Source: Desulfobulbaceae bacterium
GTDB taxonomy: Bacteria > Desulfobacterota > Desulfobulbia > Desulfobulbales > Desulfurivibrionaceae
Assembly: GCA_003517965.1 (NCBI GenBank)
Contig: DOZO01000040.1
Location: 1-9,389 of the forward strand
Length of the DNA: 9,389 bases
Direction of reading: 5' to 3'
Position numbers and translations under genes: made by a program. Below are positions 7,056 to 9,389 of this stretch, piece after piece (positions within the stretch are counted from its first letter, which is position 1; each line of letters starts with the position of its first letter). The notes beneath the pieces are model-generated. The model was given only the letters and a program-made list of their open reading frames with translations. It had not been told where the DNA came from and searched no databases.

Positions 7056-7466
7056 ATGAAAAATAACATGATGCAAAATACAATGAAATCCGGTCTGAAG
7101 TGGCGGGGGCGGCTCTGGCTGGAGGGGGAGGAAGGCACCTTCCTCGGCTATGGCCGGGTGGTTCTGCTGGAGCGGATCAGGGAGTACGGTTCCCTCGCTC
7201 AGGCAGCTCGCTCCATGGAGATGTCGTATAAACATGCTTGGGATCTTCTCGACTCGATGAACCGACAGGCGGGCTGCAAGTTGGTGGAAACCTGTCGCGG
7301 CGGCAAGCAGGGCGGTGGCGCCAAGTTGACCCCGGCTGGAGTGAAAGCCATTGCCTTGTTCCGATATTATCATGCGCGGTTTCAGGAGATGCTGGCTGAA
7401 ATGGATCAGGTTCTGGCTGGTGGCCTGGAGTGGAAACTGGGCGACCGGACGGAGACCCCGGAATAA
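7056..7466 (+). CDS. ModE-type winged-helix regulator, DNA-binding domain only
   Basis: A 136-residue protein homologous to the N-terminal domain of ModE. Winged helix at about 17-105: YGSLAQAARSMEMSYKHAWD (44-63) is the helix-turn-helix, parallel to E. coli GSISQGAKDAGISYKSAWD, and the wing RGGKQGGGAKLT (81-92) parallels ATGGKGGGGAVLT. The C-terminus ends soon after (ETPE), so the paired molybdate-binding TOBE/MOP domains of full ModE are absent. How it would sense molybdate is unclear. The start is uncertain: ATG 7056 lies two bases after the operator, leaving no room for a Shine-Dalgarno sequence. In-frame ATGs at 7068, 7071 and 7083 are alternatives, and similarity to ModE begins only around residue 14. 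Lies upstream of modABC on the same strand and probably controls it. Confidence 0.88.
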   Translation: MKNNMMQNTMKSGLKWRGRLWLEGEEGTFLGYGRVVLLERIREYGSLAQAARSMEMSYKHAWDLLDSMNRQAGCKLVETCRGGKQGGGAKLTPAGVKAIALFRYYHARFQEMLAEMDQVLAGGLEWKLGDRTETPE

Positions 7467-7490
7467 GGCGGAAGGGATTTTTTTGCCCAT

Positions 7491-7514
7491 CGATATATTC
7501 TTCGCAATATATAG
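7491..7514. promoter_or_regulatory. Second ModE-like dyad, ahead of modABC
   Basis: CGATATAT - eight bases - ATATATAG is a dyad with one mismatch, including a perfect seven-base inverted repeat ATATATT/AATATAT (7493-7499 and 7506-7512). Shifting the right half two bases gives ATATAGCG (7509-7516), which fits the ModE half-site exactly but with a ten-base spacer. It occupies the 123-base gap between the regulator gene and modA, the place expected for a modABC operator. A weak promoter (TTGCCC at 7483, TATATA at 7508, 19-base spacer) would overlap it. Confidence 0.5.
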
Positions 7515-7524
7515 CGAGATAAAA

Positions 7525-7593
7525 ATGAAGCGTATCCTGGCATTCGTCATAGGTCCGCAACTGTACCTGCCACAAGGAGGAATGAGCCGATGA
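7525..7593 (+). CDS. Possible 22-residue leader peptide of modABC
   Basis: A short frame starts at ATG 7525, preceded by GAGA five bases upstream, and encodes a peptide that begins MKRILAFVIGPQLYLPQGG. Its TGA stop (7591-7593) overlaps the first modA ATG (7590-7592) as ATGA, the classic arrangement for translational coupling. It starts just downstream of the second ModE-like dyad. No family is recognised and the ORF may be chance. Confidence 0.25.
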   Translation: MKRILAFVIGPQLYLPQGGMSR

Positions 7594-7636
7594 ACCGATT
7601 AAAACTGAGGAATGAGCCGATGAACCGATTAAAACT
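7577..7636 (+). repeat. Perfect 30-bp tandem duplication of the modA start region
   Basis: Two identical 30-base units lie at 7577-7606 and 7607-7636 with no spacer. Each begins GAGGAATGAGCCG, followed by ATG and five codons reading NRLKL, so each carries a GAGGA ribosome-binding element and an in-frame start codon nine bases or so later. The complete identity points to recent slippage or, less likely, an assembly error. The first copy keeps the stronger AAGGAGG (7574-7580); the second is preceded by CTGAGG. Confidence 0.97.
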
Positions 7637-8390
7637 CCTGATATTCGCCTGCGCCATGCTGGTTGCCATGCCCGCCCACGCCGAGAAAATCACCGTTGCG
7701 GCGGCCGCCGATCTGAAGTTCGCCATGGATGAAATCGTCACCACGTTCAAGAAAGCCAACCCTGGCGAGGAGCTTGAGGTCATCTACGGCTCATCTGGTA
7801 AGTTTCAAACCCAGATTCAGCAGGGCGCGCCTTACGACCTCTATTTTTCCGCCGATATCGGTTTCCCCCGCGCGCTTGCCAAGAATGGTTTCGCGACCTC
7901 CGAAGTAAAGCCCTATGCCCTTGGCCGCATCGTTTTGTGGAGTGCAAGTCTGGACGCCACCAAGATGACCATGGTCAGCCTGGCCGATCCGAAGATTACC
8001 CGCATCGCCATTGCCAATCCCAAGCATGCGCCCTATGGCAAGCGAGCGGAAGAGGCCTTGCGCGCCTCTGGTCTGTGGGAAAAGCTGGAGCCTAAGCTGG
8101 TCTATGGCGAGAATATCGCGCATACCGCCCAGTTCGTGCAGACCAATAATGCCCAGGTTGGCATCATCGCCCTGTCCCTGGCTGTAAATTCCGAGTTGGC
8201 GAACAGGGGAGGGTACTGGCTTATCCCCGACAAGCTGCATGAACCCCTCGAACAGGGCTACATCATCACCAAACGGGCCGAGGGCAACGCCCTTGCCAAA
8301 CGCTTCGCCGATTACCTGGGCAGCAAGCCGGCCCGGGCCGTGATGACCAAGTACGGTTTCGTGCTGCCTGGCGAAGTTGCCGGCAAATAG
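7590..8390 (+). CDS. modA: Molybdate ABC transporter periplasmic binding protein ModA
   Basis: Periplasmic receptor that binds molybdate (and often tungstate) and delivers it to ModBC. Residues align along the ModA family: ITVAAAADLKFAMDEI, YGSSGKFQTQIQQGAPYDLYFSAD, IANPKHAPYGKRAEEAL, AQVGIIALSLA, and a C-terminal YLGSKPARAVMTKYGF. Two starts are possible because of the 30-bp duplication. ATG 7590 (266 residues) has AAGGAGG nine bases upstream. ATG 7620 (256 residues) gives a textbook signal peptide, MNRLKLLIFACAMLVAMP with cleavage after AHA. From 7590 the signal peptide has a ten-residue charged extension. The ligand Ser of E. coli ModA AAASL is Asp here (GAT at 7710-7712), as I recall in some ModA relatives; the second Ser pair (GSS) is kept. 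Third positions are strongly G/C, unlike the genes before 7000. Confidence 0.95.
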   Translation: MNRLKLRNEPMNRLKLLIFACAMLVAMPAHAEKITVAAAADLKFAMDEIVTTFKKANPGEELEVIYGSSGKFQTQIQQGAPYDLYFSADIGFPRALAKNGFATSEVKPYALGRIVLWSASLDATKMTMVSLADPKITRIAIANPKHAPYGKRAEEALRASGLWEKLEPKLVYGENIAHTAQFVQTNNAQVGIIALSLAVNSELANRGGYWLIPDKLHEPLEQGYIITKRAEGNALAKRFADYLGSKPARAVMTKYGFVLPGEVAGK

Positions 8391-8419
8391 GCGTAGATGA
8401 ATTGATTCCGGAGACAGTT

Positions 8420-9097
8420 ATGCTTTTGTCAGGCAGCGACCTTCAGGCCATTTGGCTTACCATCAAGTTGGCGAGCCTCGTCACCGCCATCCTGTTGTTG
8501 GTCGGCACCCCCATCGCCTGGTGGCTGGTGCGCAGCCGTTCTTGGTGGAAGGGGCCGATCGGCGCGGTGGTCGCTTTGCCCCTGGTTTTGCCGCCTTCGG
8601 TGCTGGGCTTTTACCTGTTGTTGGTGATGGGGCCGGATGGCCCACTCGGGCATCTCACCCGGGTATTGGGTGTCGGGCCGCTGCCCTTCACCTTCTGGGG
8701 CCTGGTGCTCGCCTCGGTGTTCTATTCCCTGCCCTTCATGGTCCAACCCCTGCAAAACGCATTCGAGGCCATCGGTGACCGGCCGCTTGAAGTCGCCGCG
8801 ACCTTGGGGGCCTCGCCGCTGGATGCCTTTTTCAGTGTAGTCTTGCCGCTGGCGCGGCCCGGTTTTCTCACCGCGGGTATAATGACCTTCGCCCACACCG
8901 TGGGGGAATTCGGCGTGGTGTTGATGATCGGCGGCAACCTGCCGGGGATCACCCGGGTGGTCTCGGTGCAGATTTACGACCACGTGGAGGCGCTGGAATA
9001 TGCCCAGGCCCACCGCCTGGCCGCCGTGATGTTGATCTTCGCTTTCCTGGTGCTGCTGGCGCTTTACGCCTGGCGGCCCAAGGCAAAAAAGGTTTGA
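8420..9097 (+). CDS. modB: Molybdate ABC transporter permease ModB
   Basis: Inner-membrane permease of the molybdate importer, 225 residues from ATG 8420. GGAG lies six bases before this ATG; an in-frame TTG at 8402 would add six residues but has no better signal. About five or six membrane segments are visible: near 11-35, 45-70, 90-115, 150-170 and 200-220. The cytoplasmic EAA loop that docks on the ATPase is clear: EVAATLGASPLDAFFSVVLP (about 126-145), followed by LARPG. Motifs such as PLVLPPSVLGFYLL and HTVGEFGVVLMIGGN are characteristic of ModB. It begins 29 bases after modA and ends four bases before modC. Works with ModA and a ModC dimer. Confidence 0.96.
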   Translation: MLLSGSDLQAIWLTIKLASLVTAILLLVGTPIAWWLVRSRSWWKGPIGAVVALPLVLPPSVLGFYLLLVMGPDGPLGHLTRVLGVGPLPFTFWGLVLASVFYSLPFMVQPLQNAFEAIGDRPLEVAATLGASPLDAFFSVVLPLARPGFLTAGIMTFAHTVGEFGVVLMIGGNLPGITRVVSVQIYDHVEALEYAQAHRLAAVMLIFAFLVLLALYAWRPKAKKV

Positions 9098-9101
9098 GGC
9101 C

Positions 9102-9389
9102 ATGGAGAAGATTGAGGCGCGATTTCACGTGGACTGGCCGGGCTTTGCGCTCGAGGTCGATCTTGCCCTGCCGGACCGGGGGGTGACCGCGCTGTTCGGG
9201 CCTTCCGGTTCGGGTAAGACCACCCTGCTGCGCTGCATCGCCGGGCTTGAACGCGCCCGGCAAGGGTTCCTCTCGTTCAAAGGCGAAACCTGGCAGGACG
9301 ACACAACCTGGCTACCCACTCATAAGCGGCCCCTGGGGTATGTGTTCCAGGAAGCCAGCCTGTTTCCGCATCTGACCGCGCTCGGTAAT
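9102..9389 (+). CDS. modC: Molybdate ABC transporter ATP-binding protein ModC (5' part only)
   Basis: ATPase subunit that powers molybdate import; only the first 96 residues lie in the window. The Walker A motif GPSGSGKTT is at 33-41 and the Q-loop, YVFQE, at 80-84, followed by SLFPHLTALGN. The signature motif, Walker B and the C-terminal TOBE/MOP domain, if present, are beyond the right edge. The start at ATG 9102 is four bases after the modB stop, with AAGG nine bases upstream; tight spacing supports translational coupling within modABC. The sequence RPLGYVFQEASLFPHLT is characteristic of ModC among ABC ATPases. Confidence 0.95.
   Translation, partial: MEKIEARFHVDWPGFALEVDLALPDRGVTALFGPSGSGKTTLLRCIAGLERARQGFLSFKGETWQDDTTWLPTHKRPLGYVFQEASLFPHLTALGN

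Noticed and set aside
6343..7083. 246-codon minus-strand ORF across the rhodanese/ferritin gene, the terminator and the ModE-like operator
   Set aside because: Antisense to a conserved gene, crosses a terminator and operator, and has no recognisable domain.
7467..7490. T-run after the regulator gene as a terminator
   Set aside because: Only three G-C pairs could flank the seven T residues, and the Ts lie in the loop, not after a stem.
7467..7589. Molybdenum-cofactor riboswitch ahead of modABC
   Set aside because: The leader is short and AT-rich with a protein-type dyad; I could not see the conserved helices of the Moco RNA motif.
7577..7636. Two 30-bp units as the start of a CRISPR array
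   Set aside because: The units are adjacent with no spacers and overlap the modA start codons; it is a simple tandem duplication.
8429..9103. 224-codon minus-strand ORF opposite modB
   Set aside because: High-GC shadow frame rich in Gln, His, Gly and Arg; the plus-strand ModB is unambiguous.

Overview
The window looks like the chromosome of a Gram-negative, probably anaerobic or microaerophilic member of the Desulfobacterota (former Deltaproteobacteria). That reading is inference. It rests on an outer-membrane TolC-type exporter and a periplasmic binding protein (two membranes), a cysteine-rich DUF116 protein, a Cys/His-rich PAS domain, a rhodanese fused to a ferritin-like diiron domain, and a single-domain ModE-type regulator, a combination common in sulfate and metal reducers. 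No rRNA, tRNA, CRISPR array, transposase or phage gene was seen.

Layout. (1) Positions 1-2551, minus strand: a TolC-family outer-membrane efflux protein that runs off the left edge, and upstream of it a CorA-type Mg2+/Co2+ channel. (2) Positions 2635-7007, plus strand: a likely operon of a DUF116 protein, a soluble PAS-GGDEF-EAL cyclic-di-GMP enzyme, a membrane fatty acid hydroxylase/sterol desaturase-family protein and a rhodanese/ferritin-like fusion, closed by a strong intrinsic terminator. (3) Positions 7030-9389, plus strand: a molybdenum locus with a ModE-like operator, a ModE-type DNA-binding protein without molybdate-binding domains, a second ModE-like dyad with a possible 22-codon leader peptide, then modA, modB and the start of modC.

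How the genes may work together. The second block links redox or metal chemistry (DUF116 cysteines, diiron hydroxylase, rhodanese/diiron fusion) to c-di-GMP signalling through a PAS sensor. The third block is a self-contained molybdate uptake unit, with a regulator whose likely operators lie ahead of both its own gene and the transport genes.

The most notable details are two small in-frame duplications. One is a 21-bp imperfect repeat in the GGDEF domain that creates a second RxxD motif at the canonical distance from the active site and pushes the original one seven residues away. The other is a perfect 30-bp tandem repeat that duplicates the start region of modA. The window holds well-known families and I see no wholly new defence or mobile system. 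The novelty is in these local rearrangements, the regulatory sites and the unusual gene neighbourhood.
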